NCBI RefSeq assembly: GCF_903944925.1
Contig: NZ_CAJATU010000042.1
Location: forward strand, 248,001 to 312,000
From: an uncultured Rhodopila sp.
Lineage (GTDB): Bacteria > Pseudomonadota > Alphaproteobacteria > Acetobacterales > Acetobacteraceae
Length of the DNA stretch: 64,000 bases
Reading direction: 5' to 3'
A program made the position numbers and the translations under genes. How positions within the stretch are numbered: position 1 is the first letter of the stretch; each line of letters starts with the position of its first letter. Under the pieces are notes generated by a model. That model was not told the origin of the DNA and did no database searches. It saw nothing but the letters and a program-made list of their open reading frames with translations. Shown one piece after another: positions 17,633-27,795 of this stretch.

Positions 17633-18988
17633 CTATGCCGCCTTGACGCCCTTGATGAACGCACCGACGTCGCTGCGGAGTTGCTCGGCCTGAAGCGACA
17701 GCGCGCCGGCAGCATCCAGCACCTGGTTCGCCGCCGCGCCGGTATCGTTGGCGCCTCGGCTGACGCCGACGATATTGGAGGAAACCTCCTGCGTCCCGGC
17801 CGCGGCCTGCTGCACGTTCCGGGCGATTTCCTGCGTGGCCGAACCTTGCTCCTCCACCGCCGCGGCGATGGCGGCGGCGATTTCGCTGATCTCGCCGATG
17901 GTCGTGGCGATGCCCCGGATGGAATTCACGGCATCCCTGGTCGCGGTCTGGATTTGCGCAATCTGATGCGTGATATCCTCGGTCGCCTTTGCGGTCTGGG
18001 TGGCCAGGCTCTTGACTTCGGAGGCAACCACGGCAAACCCCTTGCCGGCATCGCCTGCCCGTGCCGCCTCGATCGTGGCGTTCAGCGCCAGCAGGTTGGT
18101 CTGGCCGGCGATGTTGCTGATCAGCCCGATGACCTCGCCGATTTTCTGCGCGCCGTCCGACAGGGCCTGCACCACCCCATCGGTGCGTTTGGCGTCGTCC
18201 CTTGCCTTGCCGGCGACTTTCGCCGATTGCGCGACCTGGCGGGATATTTCCGTGATCGAGGTTGCAAGTTCCTCGGCCGCCGCCGCGACGGTCTGCACGT
18301 TGACGCTGGCCTCCTCGGCCGCTGCGGCGACATTGGTCGCCTGATGCAGCGCCTCCCCGGCCGTGCCGGTCATGGATCGGGCGGTGGTTTGCAGTTCGGC
18401 CGCCGCGATGGAAACCTTCCCGACCAGTTCGGCGGCTTTCGATTCGAAAGCCTTGGCGAGCGTGTCGATGGATTTCGCCCGCTGTTCGGCCGCCTCGATC
18501 AGTCGTTCCTGATAAACCGATATGGCGACGCTCATGTCGAGCATGACCGCGGCGAGCACGGCGTCCATCACCTGCCGCGCGCGCGCCGGGGCGAAGCGAT
18601 GCACACGCCCCGATAGTTGGTTGAGGCTGGCCAGCACGAAATTGTAGCTGCCGATATACCACGCCGGTTCGAGGCCGATTCGGGCATGCACCAGGCCAAC
18701 CGTGCGGACGCTTTGGAAATAGGCATCGTCGAAGCGGCCGGAGAAGAGACGTTCCCAATGCGTACCCTGTACGGTCTTCAACCGCGCCGTCTGGTTGCCC
18801 ACCATGCGGGCGAGATCCGGCTCGGTGCCGGCATGGCGGTAGAAGCCGTCAAGAATTTCGGGCAACGCCGCCTGCACATGCGGCCAGAAGCCGGAAAGCG
18901 TGACCGCCGTATCCGGCGTGATCCGCATGAAGGCAAGACGGGAGCGCGCATCCGTGGCGGTGTCCAGGGGGCGAGGGTCAATCCGCAT
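17633..18988 (-). CDS. Globin-coupled methyl-accepting chemotaxis protein (soluble, HemAT-like)
   Basis: The 451-residue protein has an N-terminal protoglobin sensor domain (to about residue 165) with [19 protein letters not shown]; the histidine (about 101 from this start) is the expected haem ligand. The C-terminal signalling domain includes the CheA/CheW-binding hairpin tip region [20 protein letters not shown]. There is no transmembrane segment or HAMP domain, so it is a cytoplasmic oxygen/gas receptor for aerotaxis. The ATG at 18988 has GAGG nine bases upstream; a TTG at 19003 is the longer alternative. No che genes are adjacent. Confidence 0.92.
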   Translation of the reverse strand: MRIDPRPLDTATDARSRLAFMRITPDTAVTLSGFWPHVQAALPEILDGFYRHAGTEPDLARMVGNQTARLKTVQGTHWERLFSGRFDDAYFQSVRTVGLVHARIGLEPAWYIGSYNFVLASLNQLSGRVHRFAPARARQVMDAVLAAVMLDMSVAISVYQERLIEAAEQRAKSIDTLAKAFESKAAELVGKVSIAAAELQTTARSMTGTAGEALHQATNVAAAAEEASVNVQTVAAAAEELATSITEISRQVAQSAKVAGKARDDAKRTDGVVQALSDGAQKIGEVIGLISNIAGQTNLLALNATIEAARAGDAGKGFAVVASEVKSLATQTAKATEDITHQIAQIQTATRDAVNSIRGIATTIGEISEIAAAIAAAVEEQGSATQEIARNVQQAAAGTQEVSSNIVGVSRGANDTGAAANQVLDAAGALSLQAEQLRSDVGAFIKGVKAA

Positions 18989-19375
18989 CAAAATCGGCCT
19001 CAAATGAAATCAGGGGTGGCGCGGCAAGACAACGGAACTCGGTCGCCGCGAACCGAGAAGCCAAAGCCACACGCCGCCGCGGGCGCGCCAGGTGCCTCCT
19101 CACAAGGTTTTCGGACGCGCAGCCTTTGCGCGACCGGTGGTTGCGCAATCTGACAGCGGATTATTGACGGAAGGTTAACGCGGACGACTTTTTTTCAGTC
19201 CGCAGGGCGCGTCGCTTGAGAGCGACACCCCGGCCGCACTGCCGCGTACGTGCCTTTGCCTACGTGGCAACGCAATGCGAGGAAGATTCGCCTTCGTTCG
19301 CCTTGACGGCGAGGCGGTAGTCACACGAACGCGGCCTCCGAACCGGAAGCCGCGTTGCAGCCAGCAAGAAAAGGC
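18989..19375. other. Non-coding gap between rplS and the chemoreceptor gene
   Basis: No convincing gene on either strand in about 390 bases. It holds a strong hairpin just after rplS (listed separately), a short T-run at about 19189-19196, and presumably the chemoreceptor promoter, which I could not place. Confidence 0.6.
19328..19356 (-). terminator. Hairpin downstream of rplS
   Basis: AACGCGGCCTCC and GGAAGCCGCGTT form a 12-bp stem with a single wobble pair and a 5-base loop, 20 bases after the rplS stop. It probably ends the ffh-to-rplS transcript. There is no clear U-tract. Confidence 0.55.
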
Positions 19376-19789
19376 TTATTCGGCCGCGTTGGCCTCGGGC
19401 GCCTCGGCAGAAGCTGCCGCCGGAGCAATGGACCGGGCGCGCTCCGCGATGCGGGCGGACTTGCCGCTGCGGCCGCGCAGATAATACAGCTTGGCGCGGC
19501 GCACATCGCCGCGGCGGACCACCGCGATTTCGGCGATCGTCGGCGCATACAGCGGGAACACGCGCTCCACGCCCTCACCATAGCTGATCTTGCGCACGGT
19601 GAAATTGCTGTTCAGGCCCTTGTTGGAGCGCGCGATGCAAACGCCCTCGAACGCCTGGGTGCGGGTGCGCTCGCCTTCGACGACCTTGACCGACACGCGC
19701 ACGGTGTCGCCGGGGATAAACTCCGGCACGGCGCGGGCGGCGGTCAGCTTGGCGATCTGTTCCGCCTCGTACTGCTGGATGATATTCAT
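19376..19789 (-). CDS. rplS: 50S ribosomal protein L19
   Basis: The 137-residue protein starts [15 protein letters not shown] and contains [40 protein letters not shown] and GVERVFPLY, all standard L19 sequence. L19 sits at the 30S-50S interface. The C-terminus has an alanine/glutamate-rich extension (about 20 residues) as in many alphaproteobacteria. The ATG at 19789 is preceded by AGAGGG. It is the last gene of the operon, 32 bases downstream of trmD. Confidence 0.96.
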   Translation of the reverse strand: MNIIQQYEAEQIAKLTAARAVPEFIPGDTVRVSVKVVEGERTRTQAFEGVCIARSNKGLNSNFTVRKISYGEGVERVFPLYAPTIAEIAVVRRGDVRRAKLYYLRGRSGKSARIAERARSIAPAAASAEAPEANAAE

Positions 19790-19821
19790 CGTCTTACCCT
19801 CTTGCTTTCTGGTGAGGCGGC

Positions 19822-20520
19822 TCAGGCCGCGTGTTCCTGCGACGCGAGCGCGGCCCAGAGATCGGGGCGGCGTTCGCGCGTAATCTTTTCCGATTCGGCC
19901 TGACGCCAGGCGGCGACGGCGCCGTGATGGCCGGACAGCAGCACGTCCGGCACGCGGCGGCCCTGCCACTCGGCGGGCTTGGTGTAGTGCGGATATTCCA
20001 GCAGCCCGGCCGAGAAGCTTTCCTCCCCGGCGCTATCGGCGGACCCCATGACGCCGGGCAGCAGCCGCACGATCGTGTCCAGCAGCACCAAAGCAGCCAG
20101 TTCGCCCCCCGACAGCACGTAGTCGCCAATGCTGAGTTCATCCATGCCGCGCGCGTCGATGACCCGCTGGTCGATGCCCTCGTACCGGCCGCACAGCAGG
20201 ATCACGCCCGGTTCGGCTGCGAAGCGCTGCGCATCCGCCTGGGTGAACCGGCGGCCCCGAGGCGTCAGGCACACCACCGGCCGCCCGTCATCGACCGAGC
20301 CTACCGCCGCATCGACGATATCCGGCCGCAGGACCATCCCCGCCCCGCCGCCGAACGGCGTATCATCCACCGTCCGATGCCTGTCGGAGGCGAAGTCGCG
20401 GATGTTGGTGACATCCAGCGACCATGCACCCGTCTCCAGCGCCCGGCCGGCCAGGGATTGCCCGAGCGGGCCGGGAAACATCCCCGGGAACAAGGTCAGG
20501 ACGGAGGCGCGCCAAGTCAT
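19822..20520 (-). CDS. trmD: tRNA (guanine-37-N1)-methyltransferase TrmD
   Basis: The 232-residue SPOUT-class enzyme methylates G37 of tRNAs to prevent frameshifting. [20 protein letters not shown] opens the protein, [13 protein letters not shown] and [20 protein letters not shown] contain the S-adenosylmethionine-binding knot, and the conserved [21 protein letters not shown] lies near the C-terminus. Its start overlaps the end of rimM by 4 bases, the usual order and coupling in this operon. Confidence 0.96.
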   Translation of the reverse strand: MTWRASVLTLFPGMFPGPLGQSLAGRALETGAWSLDVTNIRDFASDRHRTVDDTPFGGGAGMVLRPDIVDAAVGSVDDGRPVVCLTPRGRRFTQADAQRFAAEPGVILLCGRYEGIDQRVIDARGMDELSIGDYVLSGGELAALVLLDTIVRLLPGVMGSADSAGEESFSAGLLEYPHYTKPAEWQGRRVPDVLLSGHHGAVAAWRQAESEKITRERRPDLWAALASQEHAA

Positions 20521-21062
20521 GCCGCTTCCTCCTCATCATCCGATTGCGGCACGATGATCTCGTCCGGCAGGACGGCAACCAGCCGCCCGGCGGCGATGTC
20601 CACCGTCGGCACGCAGGCGGCGGTGAACGGCAGCAGCACGGGCGAAGCGCCGGCGCGCACGATTTCCAGGCTGGCTCCCGCGCCGTAGTCGTGCACGACA
20701 GACACAGAACCCAACGCCGCACCATTCGGATCGACAACTGCCAGGCCGATGAGATCGGCCAAGTAGTACTCGTCCTCGTCCGGGGGCGGCAACGCCGCGC
20801 GGTCGATGAACAGCTTGGTGTTGGTCAGTTTCTCGGCGACGACACGGTCGGTCACCTTGACCGGCACACCATCGACGATCCTGGATATCTCGGCAACACC
20901 CTCGGACTTCCAGCGCAGCGCGTACACCTGCCCCGCCGCGTCGGACAGCGGTCCGTATGCGGTCAGATCGGCCGGATCAGCGGTGTGACTCGTCACGCGC
21001 ACGTATCCACGGACGCCATGCGCGCGGCCGATAACCCCAACCTGGATGCGGCTGTCCGGCAC
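20517..21062 (-). CDS. rimM: Ribosome maturation factor RimM
   Basis: The 181-residue 16S rRNA processing factor begins [20 protein letters not shown], where IGRAHGVRG is the family signature. [14 protein letters not shown] marks the PRC-barrel half and [12 protein letters not shown] the end. The GTG at 21062 is chosen because upstream codons in this frame are inside rpsP and encode low-complexity arginine/proline. It starts 8 bases after the rpsP stop and overlaps trmD, so expression is coupled to both. Confidence 0.94.
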   Translation of the reverse strand: MPDSRIQVGVIGRAHGVRGYVRVTSHTADPADLTAYGPLSDAAGQVYALRWKSEGVAEISRIVDGVPVKVTDRVVAEKLTNTKLFIDRAALPPPDEDEYYLADLIGLAVVDPNGAALGSVSVVHDYGAGASLEIVRAGASPVLLPFTAACVPTVDIAAGRLVAVLPDEIIVPQSDDEEEAA

Positions 21063-21069
21063 GGTCTGC

Positions 21070-21414
21070 TTAGGCTGCTGCCGCGGCGGCGGCGGCCTTG
21101 GCGCGTTCCTGCGCCTTCTTCTTCGGCGCCGACTGCTGCGGCTGCTCGTTCCACGCGGGCATCGGGACCAGCCCGGCCTTGCCAAGGAACTTCGCCACCC
21201 GCTCGGTCGCCACGGCGCCGTTGCTGATCCAATGCGTCAGCCGCTCGGTCTGCAGGCGGATACGGTCGGCGTGCTCGGCCGGCAGCATCGGGTTATAGCT
21301 GCCGACACGCTCGATGAAGCGGCCGTCGCGGGGGCTGCGGCTGTCGGCGATGACGATGTGGTAGTAGGGGCGCTTCTTGGCGCCGGCGCGGGCGAGGCGA
21401 ATCTTCAGGCCCAT
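21070..21414 (-). CDS. rpsP: 30S ribosomal protein S16
   Basis: The 114-residue protein opens with [20 protein letters not shown] and has [17 protein letters not shown], both diagnostic of S16, an early 30S assembly protein. The C-terminus extends into a lysine/alanine-rich tail typical of alphaproteobacteria. It lies 24 bases after ffh and directly before rimM. Confidence 0.96.
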   Translation of the reverse strand: MGLKIRLARAGAKKRPYYHIVIADSRSPRDGRFIERVGSYNPMLPAEHADRIRLQTERLTHWISNGAVATERVAKFLGKAGLVPMPAWNEQPQQSAPKKKAQERAKAAAAAAAA

Positions 21415-21438
21415 GTAACGAGAACTCCTGGTTGTCTC

Positions 21439-22827
<1,389 letters not shown>

Positions 22828-22877
22828 GGGTGGCGGTACTCCTGGCGCGTGGTTACGCGATCGTCCAAACGGTTAAG

Positions 22878-22950
22878 CGCCGCTGCGCGAACCCTCGCGG
22901 AGCGGCGTAGCCCCCGCGTGTGGCGGGGACCGGGTGTCAGATTGACCCGG
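22878..22950 (-). promoter_or_regulatory. Three tandem hairpins in the ffh operon leader
   Basis: Stem 1: CGCCGCT (22878-22884)/AGCGGCG (22901-22907), continued after one mismatch by CGCGA/TCGCG with an ACCC loop. Stem 2: CCCCGC (22912-22917)/GCGGGG (22923-22928). Stem 3: CCGGGT (22930-22935)/ACCCGG (22945-22950). All lie between the predicted transcription start and ffh. No known riboswitch or SRP RNA consensus is visible in them. Confidence 0.5.
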
Positions 22951-22958
22951 ATCGGCGG

Positions 22959-22987
22959 CTTATGGCGGGGGGAGAGGTAAGAGTCAA
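22959..22987 (-). promoter_or_regulatory. Putative sigma-70 promoter of the ffh-rpsP-rimM-trmD-rplS operon
   Basis: On the minus strand: TTGACT (22987-22982), 17-base spacer, CATAAG (22964-22959). Transcription would start near 22952, immediately before the tandem hairpins. Confidence 0.55.
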
Positions 22988-23489
22988 TGATTGCGAGCGG
23001 CTTGGGTTCGCGGGGACGAAGGTTAGCGCTCGTGCTACAGGGTTGCCATGTCAATCAGTGGCCAGGGCTCCGGTACTGGCACGCTTTCGCCGAGACCTCG
23101 ACGCGAAACGGCCGCCCGATTTCTTGATTGCGTCGCCAATTTGATCTCAGGCGGATGAGCGGAGGTTGCTAAACACTCCGTCTGTTCATCGGCGGCTACC
23201 GTGTGCTACGGTTGTCGGACTCCGTGCACGCTCGGGCCATCCGCTATCTCTCCGTCAATTGGATCACCGGGGCCGTGTCACGCAAGGTGATCTTGATTAT
23301 AGACCGCTTTGCCCGCAGGCCACGCCTTATCAACGTAGCGCCATCTATTTGGCACACAGAACCCCAAACGGTCTTGCTGGGCGGTCAAGTCCGGACCGTT
23401 AACCCTCTGTTCATCATTTTGATCTAAGACGCCCTGATTGGCGCGGTCAGTTTGAACCCGGAGTGCTACACTAGGATGGAACTCATAGC
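22988..23489. other. Non-coding stretch between the ffh promoter and the DUF433 gene
   Basis: About 500 bases, somewhat less GC-rich than its surroundings. Short open frames exist on the plus strand (e.g. 23166-23427) but have no family resemblance, ribosome site or alphaproteobacterial codon bias. I see no RNA gene. Confidence 0.5.
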
Positions 23490-23756
23490 ATGATGCTCGG
23501 AATCGAGGCCGTGGAGCCGACGCACGCAGAAGGACAGGTGGACTGGCAAGACTGCGCCCTGGTCGAGACGATCGCCGGTAAAGTATCGGGCGCCCCCCTG
23601 CTCAAAGGGACCCGCATGCCCGCCCAGACCATCATCGACAATATCGACGCAGGCATGACACCGTCCGAGGTCGCGGAAACATGGCAACTCGATCTCGCCA
23701 CGGTCATCGCAATCCACGCCTTCGCCGAGACCTATCGTGCGCGTGCTGCTCGATAA
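23490..23756 (+). CDS. DUF433 family antitoxin-like protein
   Basis: The 88-residue protein has VSGAPLLKGTRMPAQTIIDN and GMTPSEVAETWQLDLATVIA. This is the DUF433 pattern (a GTRxP motif followed by a small helix-turn-helix-like segment) seen in VapB-type antitoxins. It overlaps the following PIN-like gene by 20 bases, the standard antitoxin-first layout. It probably neutralises the toxin and may repress the operon. Confidence 0.8.
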   Translation: MMLGIEAVEPTHAEGQVDWQDCALVETIAGKVSGAPLLKGTRMPAQTIIDNIDAGMTPSEVAETWQLDLATVIAIHAFAETYRARAAR

Positions 23757-24093
23757 GAATGTTCCCCACCCGATCAAGCGCGCCCTAGCCGCCCACTCCG
23801 TAAGCACCGTCGACGATGAGGGTTGGGGCACTCTGTCGAACGGACTTTTGCTTCGGGCAGCCGAGCCGCGGTTCGATGTGCTGGTCACCTGCGATCAGAA
23901 CATCATCCACCAGCAGAACCTGGCGCAGCGGAGGCTGGCTGTTGTCGTGATCGACACCAACCTATGGTCGGTCATTCAGGTTGATCTTAAGCCGATCCGC
24001 CACGCCGTGAATGCGGCGCTGCCCGGCAGCTACCAGGTCGTGCACTATCCGAAACCCGTCCTGCGGCGACGACCCTATCAGCCGCCCCGATAG
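23737..24093 (+). CDS. DUF5615 PIN-like toxin
   Basis: The 118-residue protein begins RVLLDKNVPHPIKRALA, giving the first acidic residue of a PIN-like fold, followed by VTCDQNIIHQQNL with a second aspartate. DUF5615 proteins are Mut7-C/PIN-like predicted RNases and are usually partnered with DUF433, as here. The GTG start at 23737 lies 20 bases inside the antitoxin gene. The C-terminus (residues ~100-118) is basic. RNase activity is family-based inference. Confidence 0.78.
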   Translation: MRVLLDKNVPHPIKRALAAHSVSTVDDEGWGTLSNGLLLRAAEPRFDVLVTCDQNIIHQQNLAQRRLAVVVIDTNLWSVIQVDLKPIRHAVNAALPGSYQVVHYPKPVLRRRPYQPPR

Positions 24094-24127
24094 GGCGTGC
24101 CGCACGGTGCTTTCGGCAGTCCGCGCC

Positions 24128-25867
24128 TCAGAACACCGCCACCAACGCAATCCCCGCCACCATCAGCGCCCCGCCGACCACCCGCCACAGGCTGATATGA
24201 TGCACCTCCATCCCGAACAGCCCGAACTGGTCGATTACCAGAGACATCACAATGTTCGCCGTGATCGTCAGCCCGGCGAACGCCGCGGCGCCGACTTTGT
24301 CCACGAACAGCAACCCGGCGACCACCGCGAACGCTCCGGCCAACCCGCCCAGCGGCGCCCACCACGGCATCCCGCTAACCCCCTCCACCGTCGGCAAAGG
24401 CCGCGGCATGCACACCAGCATCACCCCCAGCAAAGCCACAATCGGCAGGAACGACACCAGGCTCGCCAGCCACGGGTTGGTCAGAGCATTCCGCAGCGCC
24501 CCGTTCATCGGCGGCCCCCAGGCCTGCAGCGCGCCCGCAATAAGGATGACGGGGTAAAGCCACGCCGCGCCGAGGCCTTTCATCGATAATCCTCCCTCCA
24601 GAAACGACATGCCAAACACGCCCGCAATCGCCAGGAGCAACGCCGGCGGCATCACCAAAGAGCCAAGCTTCAGGAAGCTCCAGGCACTGACCCGAAGCCC
24701 CTCGCGCCGCAGCGCCGTCAGCCACAGGATCGTCGCCAGCGACCCGGTCACCGACAGGTTCGGCCCGAGATCAACGCCAATCAGCACCGCGGCCCGGACC
24801 TGTTCCGGCACTGCGGCGGCTTCGACGACGCGTCCGGCCAGCAGCCCCGCCGGCAGGTTGTTGACCAGGTTGCAGCCAAACGCGAGGACCACGCCGCTCA
24901 CCCATGCCGCCCCCGTCGCGGACCACCGCACCAGATCGCCCAGCAGCGAGGCCAAATCCGCCGTCACACCGGTCTTTTCCAGCGCCTCCACCAGCACGAA
25001 CAGCCCGGCCACCAGCGGCAGCACGCCCCAGGAGATGTCTTTCACCACCGCGACCGGTCCGCACCGGGACGGGATCAGCACGACAACGGCTGTCGCCGCT
25101 CCGGCCAGGAATGTCGGCAGCCCGAGCTGAATGTCGAACGCGGACGATCCCAGCAGCACCACCGCGGTGGCGGTGATACCAACCGCCGCCAGCTTGCCGC
25201 TTAGCGTCAGCAGTGGAACCTCGATCTCGGAGGCGACAGGCTCCCGCAGCCGCTTTCTCTGGGTCCAGCGCAACACAACGTAAGTGGCGACGATGGAAAG
25301 CACCGAGGGCAGCGCATACATCGGCAGCCACTGCAGCAGCGGCGGCATGTGGCTGCCATAGATCACCAGGTTCGCCGGGTTGGATATCGGCAGCACAAAG
25401 CTCGCCGCGTTGGCGATGAAGGCGCAGATGAACAGGTAGGGCAGCGGCTCCTTCGCCTCGGCGGTCCGGACCACGGCCGCCACTGCAGGTGTCAGCACGA
25501 CGGCCGTCGCGTCGTTGGACAGGAACACCGTCACCACCGTGCCGACAGCGAACACCAGCGCGAACAATCGCGTCGGGGATCCTTTCGCCAGCACCGCCGC
25601 CCGCGCCGCCAGCCAGTCGAACAGCCCCTCCTGCCGCGCCAGCTCCGCCAGCAGCATCATGCCAATCAGGAACAGGTAGACGTCGGTGCCCTTCAGTACG
25701 CCCGCCAGCGCCTCAGCCGGCGGCAACACGCCGAGGCCAACCACCAGCGCCGCGCCGGCGACCGCCCAAAGGAACTCGGGCCAGGCGAAAGGGCGAAGGA
25801 CCACGCCAGCGGCGGTCAGCCCAGCGATGCCCCAAAGCGTCCAGGGCGAGGCGGCAAGCGCATGCAT
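24128..25867 (-). CDS. ArsB/SLC13-type transporter read in frame into a DUF606 (YdcZ) membrane protein
   Basis: The 579-residue open frame has two parts. Residues 1 to about 425 are an ArsB-like ion transporter (FLSNDATAVVLTPAV, NAASFVLPISNPANLVIY, GCNLVNNLPAGLLAG). Residues 429-579 are a DUF606/DMT-type protein of normal full length (151 residues, WLYPVILIAGALQAWGPPMN). The DUF606 part starts at its own ATG (24583) behind a near-perfect ribosome site. It may therefore be a real fusion, two products, or two genes whose separating stop was lost. Arsenite export is family-based. The start overlaps the upstream MFS stop by one base. Confidence 0.8.
   Translation of the reverse strand: MHALAASPWTLWGIAGLTAAGVVLRPFAWPEFLWAVAGAALVVGLGVLPPAEALAGVLKGTDVYLFLIGMMLLAELARQEGLFDWLAARAAVLAKGSPTRLFALVFAVGTVVTVFLSNDATAVVLTPAVAAVVRTAEAKEPLPYLFICAFIANAASFVLPISNPANLVIYGSHMPPLLQWLPMYALPSVLSIVATYVVLRWTQRKRLREPVASEIEVPLLTLSGKLAAVGITATAVVLLGSSAFDIQLGLPTFLAGAATAVVVLIPSRCGPVAVVKDISWGVLPLVAGLFVLVEALEKTGVTADLASLLGDLVRWSATGAAWVSGVVLAFGCNLVNNLPAGLLAGRVVEAAAVPEQVRAAVLIGVDLGPNLSVTGSLATILWLTALRREGLRVSAWSFLKLGSLVMPPALLLAIAGVFGMSFLEGGLSMKGLGAAWLYPVILIAGALQAWGPPMNGALRNALTNPWLASLVSFLPIVALLGVMLVCMPRPLPTVEGVSGMPWWAPLGGLAGAFAVVAGLLFVDKVGAAAFAGLTITANIVMSLVIDQFGLFGMEVHHISLWRVVGGALMVAGIALVAVF
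24591..24599 (-). promoter_or_regulatory. Internal Shine-Dalgarno inside the ArsB-DUF606 frame
   Basis: On the minus strand GGAGGGAGG lies 7 bases before the in-frame ATG at 24583, which would start a separate 151-residue DUF606 protein (24128-24583). The surrounding codons encode poorly conserved linker (FLEGGLS). Confidence 0.65.
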
Positions 25868-27042
25868 CAGGCCGGCTGCAAAGCGGCGGCCTCAGCCAGC
25901 GGTTCCTTCGTTTCCGGCATCAGCACGGCGAAGAACACCAATGCGCAGAACGCGATCGATGTCAGGTACAGGAAGCCGGCGGGATAGCCGAACCACTGCA
26001 CGACAAAACCGGACGTGGCGTTGCTCAGCGTGGCGCCGATGCCGACGGACAGCGCCGTCAGTCCCTGGGCGAAGTTGAAGCGGCCGGTGCCGCGCATCAG
26101 GTCCGACGCGATAAGCACCGCAATGACCCCGAAAATCCCCGCCGCCACGCCGTCGAGAAGCTGGATGCCGACGACCGCGTAAGGGCTGGTTACGACCGTG
26201 AACAACAACCCCCTGACCGGCAGCACCGCCAGCGCCAGCAAAAAGATCGGCTTGCGCCCGATACCGCGCGCGGATGCCTGCCCGACGCACCAGGCAACGC
26301 CGACCATGACGAATTGCGCGGCAATGATGCAGGCGGATAGCGCGATCGTGTCGGATCCCGGATGTGTTTGCGCCAATACCTGCCCCGCCATCGGCAGCAT
26401 CGCCGCGTTGCCAAAGTGGAACAGGACCACCGAGGCCAGGAAAATGCGCAGATCCTGCCGCCTGAGCAGATCCCGGAGGGGTGTCGGCTCGCCATCGTCG
26501 TCCTCGCCGCCGCGGGCGCGATCGTGGTCGATTTCCTTCGGATTGATCAGCGTGACAATCGCCGCGCTGGCCACCGCGAAGCCGCAGACGAGAAAGAAGA
26601 TCCAGTCGTAGCCGAGGTATTTCCCCAGCACTCCGGCCAGCGCGGCGGCCACCAGGTTGCCGGCGTGGTTGAAGCTTTCATTGCGGCTGATCCGTCCGTC
26701 GAGCAGCGTCCGGCCGACCAACCCGAGCGACAGGGCGGCAATCGCCGGCGGGATCACCGCCGAGGCGGCACCCAAGGCCGCCTGTGCGACGACCACGGTC
26801 CAGAAATGCGGGAACGCGACGATCAGGAGGCAAGCCAGCGCAACGACCAGTCCGGCAACCGCGATCAGCAGGCGCTTCGCCCGCGTGCCATCCACGATCA
26901 ATCCAGCCGGAATCTGGGAGATTGCGGCTGCTATGGAGGATGCCCCCATGGCCAGACCGATGGCCCCGGAGTCCCAGTGCCGGGATCCCTTCAGGAAAAC
27001 CGACAGGTACGGGCCGACGCCATCCCGGACGTCGGCCATCAA
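25867..27042 (-). CDS. MFS transporter, start uncertain
   Basis: The 391-residue protein has 11-12 hydrophobic helices and the MFS loop GLIVDGTRAKRLLIA. The first usable codons are TTG at 27042 and ATG at 27039. In-frame sequence just upstream (SLRGLDGINLL) looks like the conserved N-terminus of this transporter group and has no ATG, GTG or TTG before the stop at 27190. The true start may be a non-standard codon such as CTG, or a base may be missing. It overlaps the ArsB gene by one base, so the two are co-transcribed. Substrate unknown. Confidence 0.82.
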   Translation of the reverse strand: MMADVRDGVGPYLSVFLKGSRHWDSGAIGLAMGASSIAAAISQIPAGLIVDGTRAKRLLIAVAGLVVALACLLIVAFPHFWTVVVAQAALGAASAVIPPAIAALSLGLVGRTLLDGRISRNESFNHAGNLVAAALAGVLGKYLGYDWIFFLVCGFAVASAAIVTLINPKEIDHDRARGGEDDDGEPTPLRDLLRRQDLRIFLASVVLFHFGNAAMLPMAGQVLAQTHPGSDTIALSACIIAAQFVMVGVAWCVGQASARGIGRKPIFLLALAVLPVRGLLFTVVTSPYAVVGIQLLDGVAAGIFGVIAVLIASDLMRGTGRFNFAQGLTALSVGIGATLSNATSGFVVQWFGYPAGFLYLTSIAFCALVFFAVLMPETKEPLAEAAALQPA

Positions 27043-27189
27043 CAGGTTGATGCCGTCGAGTCCGCGCAGGGATATCTCGGAAGCCGACGGCTGGGCGCCG
27101 GACTGGCTCGGGTGCTTCGAAGCGTTCAGGGGCGTGGCCTTGTGTTGGGAACGTTCCGAAAGCGCCCGTCGCCGCGCCGGGTTCCCGGG

Positions 27190-27471
27190 TCAGGCGACTT
27201 TGACGTCGTGCCAGAAGCCGAAGCGCCCGCCAACCGCCGCCATGCTCGGGCGCGGAGACTCGTAGACCCAGGCGGAACGTTCGTAGCGCTGTCCGTCGAT
27301 CACCGCATCGTAGAATTGCACGCCGTGCGGACAGGCGCGGTCCGAGTCTGTCTTCGGCGCCTTCTCCAGCCATTCGCGGCGCGTGGCAACCGCCGGGAAG
27401 TAGGCATAGCCGCCATTTTGGACGATGTCGTTGCTCTCGGCGATGATGTGGCCGTTCAGGGTTGCTTGCAT
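27190..27471 (-). CDS. DUF427 family protein
   Basis: The 93-residue protein matches DUF427: an N-terminal NGHIIAESNDIV strand pair, the central YFPAVATRREWL, and a C-terminal YESPRPSMAAVGGRFGFW. The family fold is a small beta-tent of unknown function. The gene stands alone, 148 bases upstream of the MFS gene, and its ATG at 27471 is preceded by AAGGAGGACC at a suitable distance. Confidence 0.82.
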   Translation of the reverse strand: MQATLNGHIIAESNDIVQNGGYAYFPAVATRREWLEKAPKTDSDRACPHGVQFYDAVIDGQRYERSAWVYESPRPSMAAVGGRFGFWHDVKVA

Positions 27472-27519
27472 AATTTGGTCCTCCTTCGCGGAAGGACATA
27501 AGCACGCCGAACGCTTTCG

Positions 27520-27795
27520 CTATGTTCGGCCGCGATGAAGAAAAGTCATCGAGGCGAAGGCGCCCAGCCAGGACCCGATGGCGGCGAACAGCACGTAGAC
27601 CCAATTCTGCGTGTAACTGATGACGGCAAACGACGACAGCAGATACCAGACGCTGCTCCAGTTCGCGGCGGCGATGCGCTTGCGCGCGACGATAGCCGAG
27701 GAAAACATCACATACACGGCATCGGTCGCGGCGGTGGCGGCCAGGACGCCGAGCGCGGTCAACGGGTCGATGCTCAGCAGGGCGGCCGGGATCAC
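27520..27795 (-). CDS. Small membrane protein, unknown
   Basis: The 91-residue protein has about three hydrophobic segments (roughly 7-33, 46-60 and 64-84) and a short basic tail. I do not recognise a family. The GTG start overlaps the stop of the CinA-family gene (GTGA), so it is translationally coupled to it. That supports it being a real gene. No function is proposed. Confidence 0.65.
   Translation of the reverse strand: MIPAALLSIDPLTALGVLAATAATDAVYVMFSSAIVARKRIAAANWSSVWYLLSSFAVISYTQNWVYVLFAAIGSWLGAFASMTFLHRGRT

Noticed and set aside
22878-22950. Idea that the tandem hairpins next to ffh are the SRP RNA gene
   Set aside because: The conserved SRP RNA apical GGAA-tetraloop and its flanking internal loops are not present, so it is described only as a structured leader.
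23166-23427. Two overlapping plus-strand small frames in the gap before the DUF433 gene
   Set aside because: No start signal, no motif, odd composition. Treated as non-coding.
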